Below are positions 33,911 to 42,648 of a stretch of 64,000 nucleotides of DNA, in pieces. Under the pieces are notes generated by a model that did not search any database, was not told the origin of the DNA, and saw only the letters and a list, made by a program, of their open reading frames with translations. The stretch's first letter is position 1; every line of letters begins with the position of its first letter. Made by a program: the position numbers and the translations under genes. This DNA is from CAVQEG01 sp963711465. Lineage in GTDB: Bacteria; Bacteroidota; Ignavibacteria; OLB7. The stretch lies in contig CAVQEG010000002.1 of assembly GCA_963711465.1 (NCBI GenBank), positions 620,001 to 684,000 of the forward strand. Direction: 5' to 3'.

Positions 33911-34444
33911 CTACCCGATCTCGATGTACTTGTCGCCTTTCTCGATGATGATCTTCCCGCTCTTGCTGTCGATCACCAGGCCCTTGCGCCCCATGCCCTG
34001 ACGCCGCGCCATCCGGTCCCGACGCTGGATCAGACGTCGCGCACCACGCTCCATCTTCTCCTCCTTCGGCCAGAACGTATCGGCCGCGTCGAAGGCAAGT
34101 CCGATCCCCCAGCCGAGCAGCGGCCAGAGGAACCAGAAGTCGCCGTTGGCCAGCGACAGGATCATCAGGATACCGTTGACGATCGCATAGGACCGCAGGT
34201 GCTCCTTGAACTTCTGACGACGACGACGCTTCCACTCCTCACGCGCCGCGTCGAGCTCTCCAACCACCTCCTGCTCGGTGATCGCCAGCTCGACCTGCTC
34301 CGGATCCAGACCCAGCTCCTGCGCCGTGTCGATCAGCTCCTGATGCGTCAGCGTTCCCGCACCGTTCTGCTTCTCGAGCGCACGCCGCAGGATGGCGTTG
34401 ACCTGGTCCTGCGTGTAGCGACGTGAGGATTCGTGAGTGTCCAT
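33911..34444 (-). CDS. 2TM-domain protein with N-terminal SHOCT-like/helical region
   Basis: 177 residues from the ATG at 34444. The N-terminal half (RRYTQDQVNAILRRALEKQNGAGTLTHQELIDTAQELGLDPEQVELAI) is helical and resembles the regulatory segment often seen before 2TM domains. Two close membrane helices follow (LRSYAIVNGILMILSLANGDFWFLWPLLGWGIGLAFDAADTF), then a basic stretch and an ending GLVIDSKSGKIIIEKGDKYIEIG. It is an inner-membrane protein of unknown role. Confidence 0.75.
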   Translation of the reverse strand: MDTHESSRRYTQDQVNAILRRALEKQNGAGTLTHQELIDTAQELGLDPEQVELAITEQEVVGELDAAREEWKRRRRQKFKEHLRSYAIVNGILMILSLANGDFWFLWPLLGWGIGLAFDAADTFWPKEEKMERGARRLIQRRDRMARRQGMGRKGLVIDSKSGKIIIEKGDKYIEIG

Positions 34445-34602
34445 GATGTCAGATCGTGTAAGAGGAATCCGGCTGTAGCAGTAACGCACGAACCGGTCGC
34501 GGTGTTTCACCGCCCCGCTCCCGGCGACGTCTCCGGACGCCGCCAGAATATAGGCAATCCATGAGGCCCTCTCGGAGACCTCTCAGCCCGCGAGAGCGCC
34601 CC

Positions 34603-35301
34603 TCATTCGTCGCGACGCCCCACGCCGGGACTCGTCCGCTCGATCCGCGCTCCGTCGATCCGCTCCAGTTGACCGAGCAGCCGCGTACGGTCGCTGCGGC
34701 CGCCCGTATACTGAAACACATAGGCCGTCAGCGATCCCGTCTCCGATGCGGGATCGACCACGAAACGCGGGATCTCCCCCTCGTGCTCGTGCACGATCGC
34801 CTGAATCTTCCGCCGCGATTCCTCGTGGTCCGGTATCACCACCCTGAATTCATGCGCCTGCCGAACCGCGATCGCACGCTCCAGCGGATTGAGGCCGATC
34901 GCGATCAGCAGCGTCGCCAGCGTGACCAGTACCGCCGTCAGCAGCAGCCCCGCCCCGATCAGCATCCCGACCGCCGCCATCAGCCAGATCAATGCCGCCG
35001 TGGTCAACCCCCTGACGCCCCCATGCTCGCCGTGCAGGATGACCCCGGCTCCGAGAAACCCGATGCCGGTGACCACCTGCGCCGCGACCCTCGTCGGATC
35101 GCCCCCGAATGCCCCCGCCAGACGATAGCTCGCCTCGGTGAAGAGCATCGCGCCAAGACAGATCAGCAGGTTCGTCCGCAACCCCGCGGACTTGCCCCCC
35201 AGCTCGCGCTCAAGTCCTACGATGCCGCCGCACACCGCCGCGACACCGAACTTCAACGCGAAGAACGGTCCGATCTTCAACAGCTCCTGTAGTGACTCCA
35301 T
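34603..35301 (-). CDS. MgtC/SapB family membrane protein
   Basis: 232 residues from the ATG at 35301. The MgtC signature is complete: GPFFALKFGVAAVCGGIVGLERELGGKSAGLRTNLLICLGAMLFTEASYRL, then RVAAQVVTGIGFLGAGVILHGEHGGVRGLTTAALIWLMAAVGMLIGAG. The soluble C-terminal part (EFRVVIPDHEESRRKIQAIVHEHEG) is ACT-like. The family is linked to growth at low magnesium and control of ATP synthase or membrane potential in pathogens, and the function in free-living bacteria is unclear. Confidence 0.9.
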   Translation of the reverse strand: MESLQELLKIGPFFALKFGVAAVCGGIVGLERELGGKSAGLRTNLLICLGAMLFTEASYRLAGAFGGDPTRVAAQVVTGIGFLGAGVILHGEHGGVRGLTTAALIWLMAAVGMLIGAGLLLTAVLVTLATLLIAIGLNPLERAIAVRQAHEFRVVIPDHEESRRKIQAIVHEHEGEIPRFVVDPASETGSLTAYVFQYTGGRSDRTRLLGQLERIDGARIERTSPGVGRRDE

Positions 35302-35473
35302 GCGATCGCCCTGGGTTCCGAGAGTTCCTCCGACTGAGACCGGGAGTTCGCAAGAACCGGAATCTCCCTGATACACCATCACGCTCACCGCTCGGGCGGC
35401 GGACGAACTTTCTTACTTTCCGCGATTCGCGCCGCATCGGCGTTCCCAACCTGCTGCTCCCAACGACTCCCGC

Positions 35474-37192
35474 GTGCTCTCCCACGTCCGTTCACACAGC
35501 TGCCGCTTCGGCGTTACCCTTGCGGTCGTCGCCGCGTGTCTCGCGATCGCCGGCTGCGTCCGTTCGGCCCGCTATGCCGAGCGCCCGCTCTTCGTCTGCT
35601 CCGTCCCCGTTCCCGAATGCCACCCCGATTCCTACACTGCCTGGACCGTCGATACCGTGCACTGGACCTCCGGCGGAGCAGACCGTCTCCCCTTCCGCAT
35701 GGCGATCGACGTCGTCGGCGGACTCGATGAGAAGGGTCGTGAGGAATTCGGACTGGCATTCATCGATTCCCGACAGGCGCTGGCGACGATTCGCGACGAA
35801 CGTGAGCGCCTCTATCAGGTCGAACTCGAGGCGGTCGACCAGGCACGCGTCGGTCCGCAGCTCGAGGTCGGCTCCAGCCGGACCGATGGCGCCCTGGGCA
35901 GCGCCGCCGTGGGCAGCGCCGCCGTCGCCGACGGTGGTCACCTGCTTCTGACGGCACACCTCGCCACCCGCGTCTCCGGCGACTACGATCTGTTTGCCGC
36001 TCCGCGCTCCGGTGCGGCTGTCGGCCCCGCGCAACGCCTCGATGTCTCCTCGGTGTTCCACTGGGACTCTCAGCCGACGATCTCCTCCGACGGATCACTG
36101 CTGTTCTTCGCCAGCGATCGTCGCGGCGGATACGGCGGAACGGACATCTATGTCTCGCGACGTCGACCGGATGGGTCGTGGTCGCGAGCCGTCAACGCCG
36201 GTGCAGGCGTCAACACACCTTGCGATGAGATTTCCCCCTTCATCAGCACCGACGGCCGGTGGCTGTACTTCTCGTCATCAGGCCACGAGACGGTCGGCGG
36301 CTACGACCTCTTCCGTGCACCGATCGCCGGAGGCGAGGTCGGCGGTGCCCGCAACCTCGGCCGGCCGATCAACACGCCTGCCGACGAGATCTTCCCTGCG
36401 ACCCCGCCCGGAGCGTCCGGAGACACCCTGCTGTACTACAGCTCCGATCAGCGCCGCCGCGGCGACTTCGACCTCTTCGTCCTGCACCGGGTGACGACCA
36501 CGCGGCGCCTGCCGGCAGCGATGATCGTCGACTCCGTCCGCCTCGTCGGAACGGTACGCTTCCCCGGCGGAGCACCCGTCGACAGCGCGATCGTCTCGAT
36601 CCACCGGGATGACCTGCCGTCGGAGGTCGATTCGATGTGGACCGATCCGCAGGGGAACTACGAGTTCGTGATCATCGAAGGCCGTCGCTATCGCATCATC
36701 GCCGGTGTGCCGGGTCGGCTGCCGGCAGATACCACCGTCGAACTCGATCCATCGAACGAGAGGCGACGGATCGTGCGCGACCTGGTGATACCCGATACGG
36801 TGCGGTTCCGGGTGAATTTCCCCTCGGCCAAGTGGGATTCGCCCTACGAGTTCACGCTCGACGATCGCGGGCTTCCCACCGACGAGCGGTGGCGCGACGT
36901 GATCGACCGCTTCGCGCGGTTCCTGGGCCAAACCCAGGTTGGACCGGACCAGCTCTTCGAGATCGTCGGACACACCGATCCTGTGGGAACCGAGGAGAGC
37001 AACATGACGCTCGGACGACGTCGGGCGGAATTCGTGCGCTCGCAGCTGATCGCGCGGGGCGTGCCGGCCTCGATCCTGGAGGTACGCAGCGAGGGCGAGT
37101 CGAACCCCCTGCCACGGCGCGCAGGAGAATCCACCGAGACCTACTACGCCCGGCTGCGTCGGGTCGAGCTTGTGAGGATGAACGGACGATGA
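35474..37192 (+). CDS. PorE-like lipoprotein: PD40 propeller, CRD and OmpA domains
   Basis: 572 residues, GTG start at 35474. The signal ends in a lipobox (CLAIAGC), so the protein is anchored by lipid. Residues about 155-340 form a PD40/WD40-like propeller (QPTISSDGSLLFFASDRRGGYGGTDIY, SPFISTDGRWLYFSSSGHETVGGYDLF, LLYYSSDQRRRGDFDLF). A carboxypeptidase-regulatory-like fold follows at about 355-415 (VRLVGTVRFPGGAPVDSAIVSIHRDD, GNYEFVIIEGRRYRI). An OmpA peptidoglycan-binding domain ends it (FEIVGHTDPVGTEESNMTLGRRRAEFVRSQLIARGVP). This is the domain order of PorE of the type IX secretion system without its TPR part. It is coupled to the next gene by 4 bp. Confidence 0.8.
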   Translation: MLSHVRSHSCRFGVTLAVVAACLAIAGCVRSARYAERPLFVCSVPVPECHPDSYTAWTVDTVHWTSGGADRLPFRMAIDVVGGLDEKGREEFGLAFIDSRQALATIRDERERLYQVELEAVDQARVGPQLEVGSSRTDGALGSAAVGSAAVADGGHLLLTAHLATRVSGDYDLFAAPRSGAAVGPAQRLDVSSVFHWDSQPTISSDGSLLFFASDRRGGYGGTDIYVSRRRPDGSWSRAVNAGAGVNTPCDEISPFISTDGRWLYFSSSGHETVGGYDLFRAPIAGGEVGGARNLGRPINTPADEIFPATPPGASGDTLLYYSSDQRRRGDFDLFVLHRVTTTRRLPAAMIVDSVRLVGTVRFPGGAPVDSAIVSIHRDDLPSEVDSMWTDPQGNYEFVIIEGRRYRIIAGVPGRLPADTTVELDPSNERRRIVRDLVIPDTVRFRVNFPSAKWDSPYEFTLDDRGLPTDERWRDVIDRFARFLGQTQVGPDQLFEIVGHTDPVGTEESNMTLGRRRAEFVRSQLIARGVPASILEVRSEGESNPLPRRAGESTETYYARLRRVELVRMNGR

Positions 37193-38634
37193 GTACCACG
37201 AGAATCGAAACACATCCGATGCGAATTCCGATTCTGCTTGCCGTGCTGGCTGCCGTGGCCCTCTCCGGCTGCTTCGCGGTCACGCGCACGGAGACCGATC
37301 TGTATACGATCACGATGCGCGACACCACGGTCCGCGAGGATGTGCACAACGCGCCGGGTGAACGGGACAACGGGACCATCTACCCGGCACCGCGGACGGT
37401 GCAGATCGACCGGAGCTACCTGCAGCACGACTCGACGGTCGAACGATACTACCCCGCGTTCCTGCGCTTCGGCGGCATCGAAGCGGCGAGCTTCATCGCC
37501 CCGGGTCAGTCCGGTACCGGCGCCAGCAACGGCCTCTTCGGGCTCTACGACCTCTTCATCCACCGGGACAGCACCGCGCATCGCACCTTCGGCGCCTACA
37601 TGTACCGATTCGTCCCGTATGAAGTCCGACTGCGATGGTTCGACGACGCGCCGGGCTGGACGCTCGGCACCTCGGCCTTCGAAATGTTCCTCTACCACCA
37701 GGATTCGCTCAACGCCACGAATCCCGGCGAAGGCCTCTTCAGCTTCGTCAACGGCTACATCCGCAAACGGTTCTTCCTGCGCGACAAACCGCCGTACGTG
37801 ATGATCGTGCCGTTCATCGGCGCCTCGATCCTTCCGTCGCAGTACGTCAACCTCGGCGCGACGCTCGACGTCGGCTCCTACGGAGGATTCAACCTCCGTG
37901 CGTACGCCGGCTTCATTTCGGGCACAAGCGGCTTCGGCCAGGGTTTGGGCAACGATCTCTCGCAGGCACAGATCGAACGCAGCGACTTCGGCGTCACCTT
38001 CCCCTACTTCGGCATCGGCGTCTCCACACTCGACTTCGTCAACAAGGCCGAGGAGCTTTCGATTGAATGGAAGAACCACCATCACTCGGCACTCGAAGTC
38101 AGTCTGGCCAATGTCGACCTGATATACAGCACGTCGGGTGAGCCGTCTCTGTTCGCCTCGGGTGATTCGACCAATGCGTTTCCGACCGGACTGTGGATGC
38201 ACCTCGGATCGGCCACGTGGCCGCTGCCGTTCGGCAACCGGCGCCTGTTCGTCGGCGCCTCGCTCTTCAACCTCATGCTGCTCTCGCGCAAGGAGCTCGG
38301 CATCGGAATTCTCCCCATCCGCGCCGGCTACCGCTTCAACGTGCTCAGCGACGACATCAAAGTGGAACCGTTCGCCGAGCTCACCTACTACCCCTCGACC
38401 ACCTTCTCGATCGGCACACGCGCGGCGCTGACCGTCTCGAAGTGGTTTCAGGCCGAAGCCCTCGTCGGCTACGCGACCGGTTCCGCCAATCTGGACCTGA
38501 TCGCCGGCCTCGAGGATCTGTTCAACGCCTACGACCAGCTCAACGGCATCGACAACTTCTCCACGTTCTACTTCGGGGTCGGCGTCGGCATCGGCGACGT
38601 GTTCCACACGCCGGAGGAGGTGATGCGCCCATGA
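37189..38634 (+). CDS. Envelope lipoprotein with predicted outer-membrane barrel, unknown
   Basis: 481 residues with ATG at 37189 overlapping the previous stop (ATGA). An internal ATG at 37219 directly begins the signal MRIPILLAVLAAVALSGC, which ends in a lipobox. The rest is rich in alternating aromatic/glycine stretches typical of beta strands (FRFGG.., YVNLGATLDVGSYGGFNLRAYAGFISG, YRFNVLSDDIKVEPFAELTYYPSTTFSIGTRAALT), and it ends at a Phe/Gly-rich segment. It is probably an outer-membrane beta structure partnering the PorE-like protein. No family was recognised. Confidence 0.7.
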   Translation: MSTTRIETHPMRIPILLAVLAAVALSGCFAVTRTETDLYTITMRDTTVREDVHNAPGERDNGTIYPAPRTVQIDRSYLQHDSTVERYYPAFLRFGGIEAASFIAPGQSGTGASNGLFGLYDLFIHRDSTAHRTFGAYMYRFVPYEVRLRWFDDAPGWTLGTSAFEMFLYHQDSLNATNPGEGLFSFVNGYIRKRFFLRDKPPYVMIVPFIGASILPSQYVNLGATLDVGSYGGFNLRAYAGFISGTSGFGQGLGNDLSQAQIERSDFGVTFPYFGIGVSTLDFVNKAEELSIEWKNHHHSALEVSLANVDLIYSTSGEPSLFASGDSTNAFPTGLWMHLGSATWPLPFGNRRLFVGASLFNLMLLSRKELGIGILPIRAGYRFNVLSDDIKVEPFAELTYYPSTTFSIGTRAALTVSKWFQAEALVGYATGSANLDLIAGLEDLFNAYDQLNGIDNFSTFYFGVGVGIGDVFHTPEEVMRP

Positions 38635-39218
38635 GGTGGTGGCGTCCATGGCTCGAGACTTCCGCCGTCGTCGCCGCGGCCCTCGCGGCCACGACGATGC
38701 TCTTCGGCTGCAGCTACGAACGCATCGACCTGCGACCGAGCAACGGCGATCAGTACGACGGGACGGTGCTGAGCCACTACGACGACGTCGAGGTGGTCGA
38801 CGGTGGCGTTCGACTGAAGCCGGGCGCACGCTTCGCGATTCGGACCGAACGCGAGACGCAGACGATCGCACAGCTCGAGGTCGAGGTGGTCGACGGCGAC
38901 GGAATGGTGGCGTACCTGCGCACCGTTCCCCATGATTTCGACACGACGCACGGCATTGCGTTCCGGTATGCCACCAGCGGGTGCTCCATACGGCTCGACG
39001 ATTCCACGCTGATTCCGCTCGGCTACCGGGCCGAACGCGAGTCGCACACGCTGCAGCTGTACAACGAGGCGTCGCTCACGGCGATTTCCGTCGGCTGTGA
39101 CGACGTGTTCGAGGCCAATGTCGACCTGCCGAACACGGAGTACGTGATCCTGCAGACGCTGCCCGGAAGCACCGTCATCCTCCGATCGGTCATGTTCTTC
39201 GAAACCGATCAGCGATAG
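38631..39218 (+). CDS. Small lipoprotein, third gene of the PorE-like operon
   Basis: 195 residues; the ATG at 38631 overlaps the previous stop by 4 bp. The signal (WLETSAVVAAALAATTMLFGC) ends in a lipobox. The mature part is all-beta in character (VEVVDGGVRLKPGARFAIRTERETQTIAQLEVEVVDGDGMVAYLRTV) with two further Cys (SGCSIRL, VGCDDVF) that could form a disulphide. Family and function are unknown, and strict coupling suggests a complex with the two preceding products. Confidence 0.7.
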   Translation: MRWWRPWLETSAVVAAALAATTMLFGCSYERIDLRPSNGDQYDGTVLSHYDDVEVVDGGVRLKPGARFAIRTERETQTIAQLEVEVVDGDGMVAYLRTVPHDFDTTHGIAFRYATSGCSIRLDDSTLIPLGYRAERESHTLQLYNEASLTAISVGCDDVFEANVDLPNTEYVILQTLPGSTVILRSVMFFETDQR

Positions 39219-39453
39219 CCGACTCTCGTTCCACCGGAATTCCACCGGACGCAGCCATCACACACGCTCATCACCGCCAACTGGCCCGTCTATTGCGACA
39301 ATCCTGTGCAGAGAGAGAACAGAGAGCGGCTCTTCTGCGGGAGTGACCGCGTGACGGCCGACGCCGTTGCGATGCCGTCCTGACGTCGGCGTTCTCCCGG
39401 TACGCCGCTCATGACAATCGAACAGTTGAACAGCAGTGTCAGGAGGTAATCTC

Positions 39454-39843
39454 ATGGCAACTCTTGCGCATCCGCATTCGGACCAGGTGAAGTTCGCGAG
39501 CGGAATCGATGTAGTTGCGGCGATTTGGCTTTTCATTTCGGCCTTTGCCGTTCCGATGGTGCCAGGCCTTGCCTGGAACGACGGAATCGCGGCCATCGTG
39601 GTCGGTATTCTTGCTGCCGTGCGTGCCGCCGGCGCGTACGGTGAGTCGTGGTTGAGCTGGCTCAACGCCATGGTGGGCGCGTGGGTGCTCATTTCACCAT
39701 GGGTCTACAGCAGCACACCGTACCAGTCGGCCGTCACGAGCAACGTGATCACCGGTATTGCGATCATCGTCTTCGGGATCTGGAGCGCTCTTGCGACCAA
39801 CACGGAGCGCCCGCAGCGCCCGACGACGGGTGTCAATCCGTGA
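39454..39843 (+). CDS. SPW-repeat membrane protein
   Basis: 129 residues; AGGAGGT at 39441 is 6 bp from the ATG. It has four membrane helices. An N-terminal Asp/Trp-containing segment (ASGIDVVAAIWLFISAFAVP) and the family motif VGAWVLISPWVYSSTP (the S-P-W motif) are visible. SPW-repeat proteins are small membrane proteins of unknown function, often near stress genes. It is transcribed alone and followed by two hairpins. Confidence 0.85.
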   Translation: MATLAHPHSDQVKFASGIDVVAAIWLFISAFAVPMVPGLAWNDGIAAIVVGILAAVRAAGAYGESWLSWLNAMVGAWVLISPWVYSSTPYQSAVTSNVITGIAIIVFGIWSALATNTERPQRPTTGVNP

Positions 39844-39859
39844 TCGCGAGCGATCACGG
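39838..39859 (+). terminator. First hairpin after the SPW gene, overlapping the stop codon
   Basis: A perfect 10-bp stem (39838-39847 with 39850-39859) with a 2-nt loop starts in the last codons of the SPW gene. With the tiny loop it may act as a pause or operator rather than a terminator. Confidence 0.5.
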
Positions 39860-39881
39860 ATGACGTCACAGCATTCGACAA

Positions 39882-39912
39882 GTGGTGCGGACGCCCCGAG
39901 CGTTCGCACCAC
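39882..39912 (+). terminator. Rho-independent-type terminator after the SPW gene
   Basis: A 13-bp stem with one mismatch (39882-39894 with 39900-39912) and a 5-nt loop is followed by TGCCGTTTTC, a short T-run. It is 39 bp past the stop at 39843. Confidence 0.75.
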
Positions 39913-39985
39913 TGCCGTTTTCGGGTCCGCTGCGAGGCCGCACTCGGCGTCCGCTCGGCGCGATGCACCGTAGCCGACGCCGTGC

Positions 39986-39993
39986 TATCTTCC
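39986..39993 (+). promoter_or_regulatory. Putative -7 element (TATCTTCC) for the S41 protease gene
   Basis: TATCTTCC resembles TAnnTTTG. It lies 158 bp upstream of the ATG at 40151, so a long leader would result, and a closer promoter cannot be excluded. Confidence 0.35.
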
Positions 39994-40150
39994 GATCGCC
40001 CGACCACAACACGTCGTCGCCCACAGTTCCGTCGTTATGCTCTGAGCCACCCGTCCACCCCTCGCCGATGCCGACATTGCTGATGGTTCGACGTTTGTAG
40101 TCCAGAATGAAGACACACCCTTCGATTCGATACACTGGGACCCGATCAAG

Positions 40151-41812
40151 ATGAACAACACGCTGCGCCACCTTCGCCGGCTCGCACCGATCGCGGCCGG
40201 AGTCATCCTCGGCATGCTCGTCGTCAGTGCGTTCACACTGACTGATGAGGAGAACTACTTCTACCGCGTGAACCGGGGACTGGAGACGTTCGGTCAGGTG
40301 TACCGCGAGATCTCGACGGGCTACGTCGAGCAGGCCGATCCGGACCAGCTCATCAGTGCCGGCATCGACGGAATGCTTGCACAGCTCGACCCGTACACGG
40401 TGTACCTGCAGAAGCGGGAGGCGGCGGACATCAACATGCTCACGAGCGGCTCCTACGGCGGCATCGGAATCCGCGTCGGTGTTCGCGACAGCATGCTGAC
40501 GATTCTCGACGTCATCGACGGACATTCTGCGCAGCGGCAGGGCCTGCGCATCGGCGACGTCATCTACGAAATCGACGGACAGCGTGTCTCCCATCGTCCG
40601 CTCGACACGCTGCGAGAATTCACCCGGGGCGAAGCCAACACGACGCTCGAGATCGCCGTGCTCCGCGATGGCGTCGATCGGCCGATTCACATGACGCTCA
40701 CCCGCGAGCAGATTCCCGTCACCAGTGTCACACACTCCCAACTCCTCGATGGCGGCATCGGCTACATCCGGCTCGAGCGTTTCAGCGCGACCGCCGGAGA
40801 GGAGGTGCGCGAGGCGATTGAGAAGTTTCGCCGCCAGGGTGAGCTCAACGGCATCGTGCTCGACCTGCGGGACAATCCGGGCGGCCTTCTGGAGAGCGCC
40901 GTCGATGTCTGCGCCAAATTCCTCCCTGCCGGAAGCACCGTCGTGACGACCAGAGGTCGCCTCGCCAACGACGAGCGCGTCTACCGTTCGAAGGAGGCAC
41001 CGATCGCCGGCGACGTGCCCCTTGCAGTGATCGTCAACGGTTCTTCAGCGTCGGCATCGGAGATCGTCGCCGGCGCGGTGCAGGATCTCGACCGCGGCAT
41101 CATCCTCGGGACGCGCAGCTTCGGTAAGGGTCTCGTGCAGTCGGTGCGCCGACTTTCGCTCGATGCATCACTGAAGCTCACCACCGCCCGCTACTACACG
41201 CCCTCGGGTCGCTGCATTCAGCGGATCGACTACTCCACCGGCAAACCCGTCGCCGACGACACCACCATCTACCTGACCCACAACGGCCGGGCGGTGCATG
41301 GTGGTGGGGGAATTCTTCCCGATACCATCGTCGCATCCGAATCGATCGATACCCTCGTCGCTCAGCTTCGCGACAGCGAGCCGTTCTTCCACTACGTCAC
41401 CCGCGTCAGCGCCGCGATGGATTCGCTCCCACGCGACTTCCACGTCGACGATGCAATGCTTGCCGATCTGGAGCGCACCCTCGGACGCTCCGACTCCGCA
41501 CTGGCACCGATCGGTTCGGCGCTCTCGGCAGCAACGGAACTCGAGCACCGCGCCCGCAGCGAGTCGCTTCCCGGAAGCACCGTGCAGCGTATTGACGCGC
41601 TGCATGACGAACTTGCCGCCTACCGGCGCGCCGTCATCCACGGCCACCGTGAGCAGCTTCGCCAGGCCCTGCAGCAGGCAATCGAGGCACGCTTCCTTTC
41701 GCAACAGGACCGCATGCGACGGTCGATCGCCCACGACGCGCAGGTTCACATCGCTGCCCATATCCTGCGCACCAGTCCGCTCGCGTACGATCGCCTGGTC
41801 GGCCTCCGATAG
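40151..41812 (+). CDS. S41-family C-terminal processing peptidase (CtpA-like)
   Basis: 553 residues. An N-terminal membrane anchor (LAPIAAGVILGMLVVSAFTL) leads to a periplasmic protease. The PDZ domain is at about residues 92-175 (GSYGGIGIRVGVRDSMLTILDVIDGHSAQRQGLRIGDVIYEIDGQRV). The S41 core has LVLDLRDNPGGLLESAVDV-like sequence, the catalytic Ser in IVNGSSASASEIVAGAVQDLDRG and the Lys in GTRSFGKGLVQSV. The last about 150 residues are helical. It probably trims or degrades periplasmic and outer-membrane proteins. Confidence 0.93.
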   Translation: MNNTLRHLRRLAPIAAGVILGMLVVSAFTLTDEENYFYRVNRGLETFGQVYREISTGYVEQADPDQLISAGIDGMLAQLDPYTVYLQKREAADINMLTSGSYGGIGIRVGVRDSMLTILDVIDGHSAQRQGLRIGDVIYEIDGQRVSHRPLDTLREFTRGEANTTLEIAVLRDGVDRPIHMTLTREQIPVTSVTHSQLLDGGIGYIRLERFSATAGEEVREAIEKFRRQGELNGIVLDLRDNPGGLLESAVDVCAKFLPAGSTVVTTRGRLANDERVYRSKEAPIAGDVPLAVIVNGSSASASEIVAGAVQDLDRGIILGTRSFGKGLVQSVRRLSLDASLKLTTARYYTPSGRCIQRIDYSTGKPVADDTTIYLTHNGRAVHGGGGILPDTIVASESIDTLVAQLRDSEPFFHYVTRVSAAMDSLPRDFHVDDAMLADLERTLGRSDSALAPIGSALSAATELEHRARSESLPGSTVQRIDALHDELAAYRRAVIHGHREQLRQALQQAIEARFLSQQDRMRRSIAHDAQVHIAAHILRTSPLAYDRLVGLR

Positions 41813-41908
41813 ATTCGCTCCGGTCGCCGCCGGCGCCACATCCGACTCAAACCTTTCCGAGCACGGTGCGTCCCAAGCGCATGGACCGCCGTTTCGGCCG
41901 ATTCCGCG

Positions 41909-41916
41909 TATCTTTT
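41909..41916 (+). promoter_or_regulatory. Putative -7 element (TATCTTTT)
   Basis: TATCTTTTC matches TAnnTTTG at seven of eight positions and lies 56 bp upstream of the ATG at 41972. Confidence 0.5.
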
Positions 41917-41971
41917 CGGTCCTGCCGACGATCCCGATGTTTCGTACAACGCACTCACTCTGCTAGCTCCC

Positions 41972-42496
41972 ATGAAGGCATTCCGCATCCTCCTGCTCCC
42001 TGCATTGCTGCTGACCGTCTCACTCCTCTGCGCCTCGCCCGCAGTGGCACAGGACAGCGGCGGCGGTGACGAAGTCGGTGCCGATACCACATCGGCCCTG
42101 CTCAACGAGTACGACCTCGAGTACGAGCTCGTCTTCCAGGCTGTCAAGGACGGCCTGAGCAAGCTCGGCTACGACGTCACCTATGCCAGCAAACACAAGC
42201 ACCTCATCGAAACGTCCTTCAAGATTCTCGCACATGAGGATGACTTCTGGGACGTGATGAAGCAGTACGGCGAGATCCCCTTCAAGCGCTCGCCCCGCTG
42301 GACCGTCGGCCGCGCCAAGATCAGCGTCCGACTCGAGGAACTCGACGGCAAGACGTCGATCAAGATCAGCTCGATCCTCAGCGGCTACGAATCCCGCTTC
42401 GACAACACCTGGCTGTACTGGCCGTCCAACGGCAAGCTCGAACAGCAGGCGCTCGATGCGATCAACGACGCCGTCGACAAATACAACATTCCGTGA
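41972..42496 (+). CDS. Secreted protein of unknown function
   Basis: 174 residues. The signal peptide is MKAFRILLLPALLLTVSLLCASPAVA. The mature domain (LEYELVFQAVKDGLSKLGYDVTYASKHKHLIETSFKILAHEDDFW ... RAKISVRLEELDGKTSIKISSILSGYESRF) has an alpha-beta pattern somewhat like BamC-type domains found in periplasmic lipoproteins, but there is no lipobox, and I do not assign a family. It appears monocistronic with its own promoter and terminator. Confidence 0.7.
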   Translation: MKAFRILLLPALLLTVSLLCASPAVAQDSGGGDEVGADTTSALLNEYDLEYELVFQAVKDGLSKLGYDVTYASKHKHLIETSFKILAHEDDFWDVMKQYGEIPFKRSPRWTVGRAKISVRLEELDGKTSIKISSILSGYESRFDNTWLYWPSNGKLEQQALDAINDAVDKYNIP

Positions 42497-42510
42497 TCGT
42501 CTGACCGACG

Positions 42511-42542
42511 CCGGGGAGGTGGCCACCACGCCGCTTCCCCGG
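42511..42542 (+). terminator. Nested hairpin terminator after the 174-residue secreted protein
   Basis: An outer 7-bp stem (42511-42517 with 42536-42542) encloses a 10-bp self-complementary GGTGGCCACC. TTCGGTTTTCC follows. It is 15 bp past the stop. Confidence 0.6.
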
Positions 42543-42648
42543 TTCGGTTTTCCGCCCCCCCCGGATCGTTCCCCACGCGCAGTCAGGTCCCTGTCCCCCA
42601 CCCCGCTTCCCGTTCGTCCAGCGTCCGCACATCATCGGTGAATCCAGC

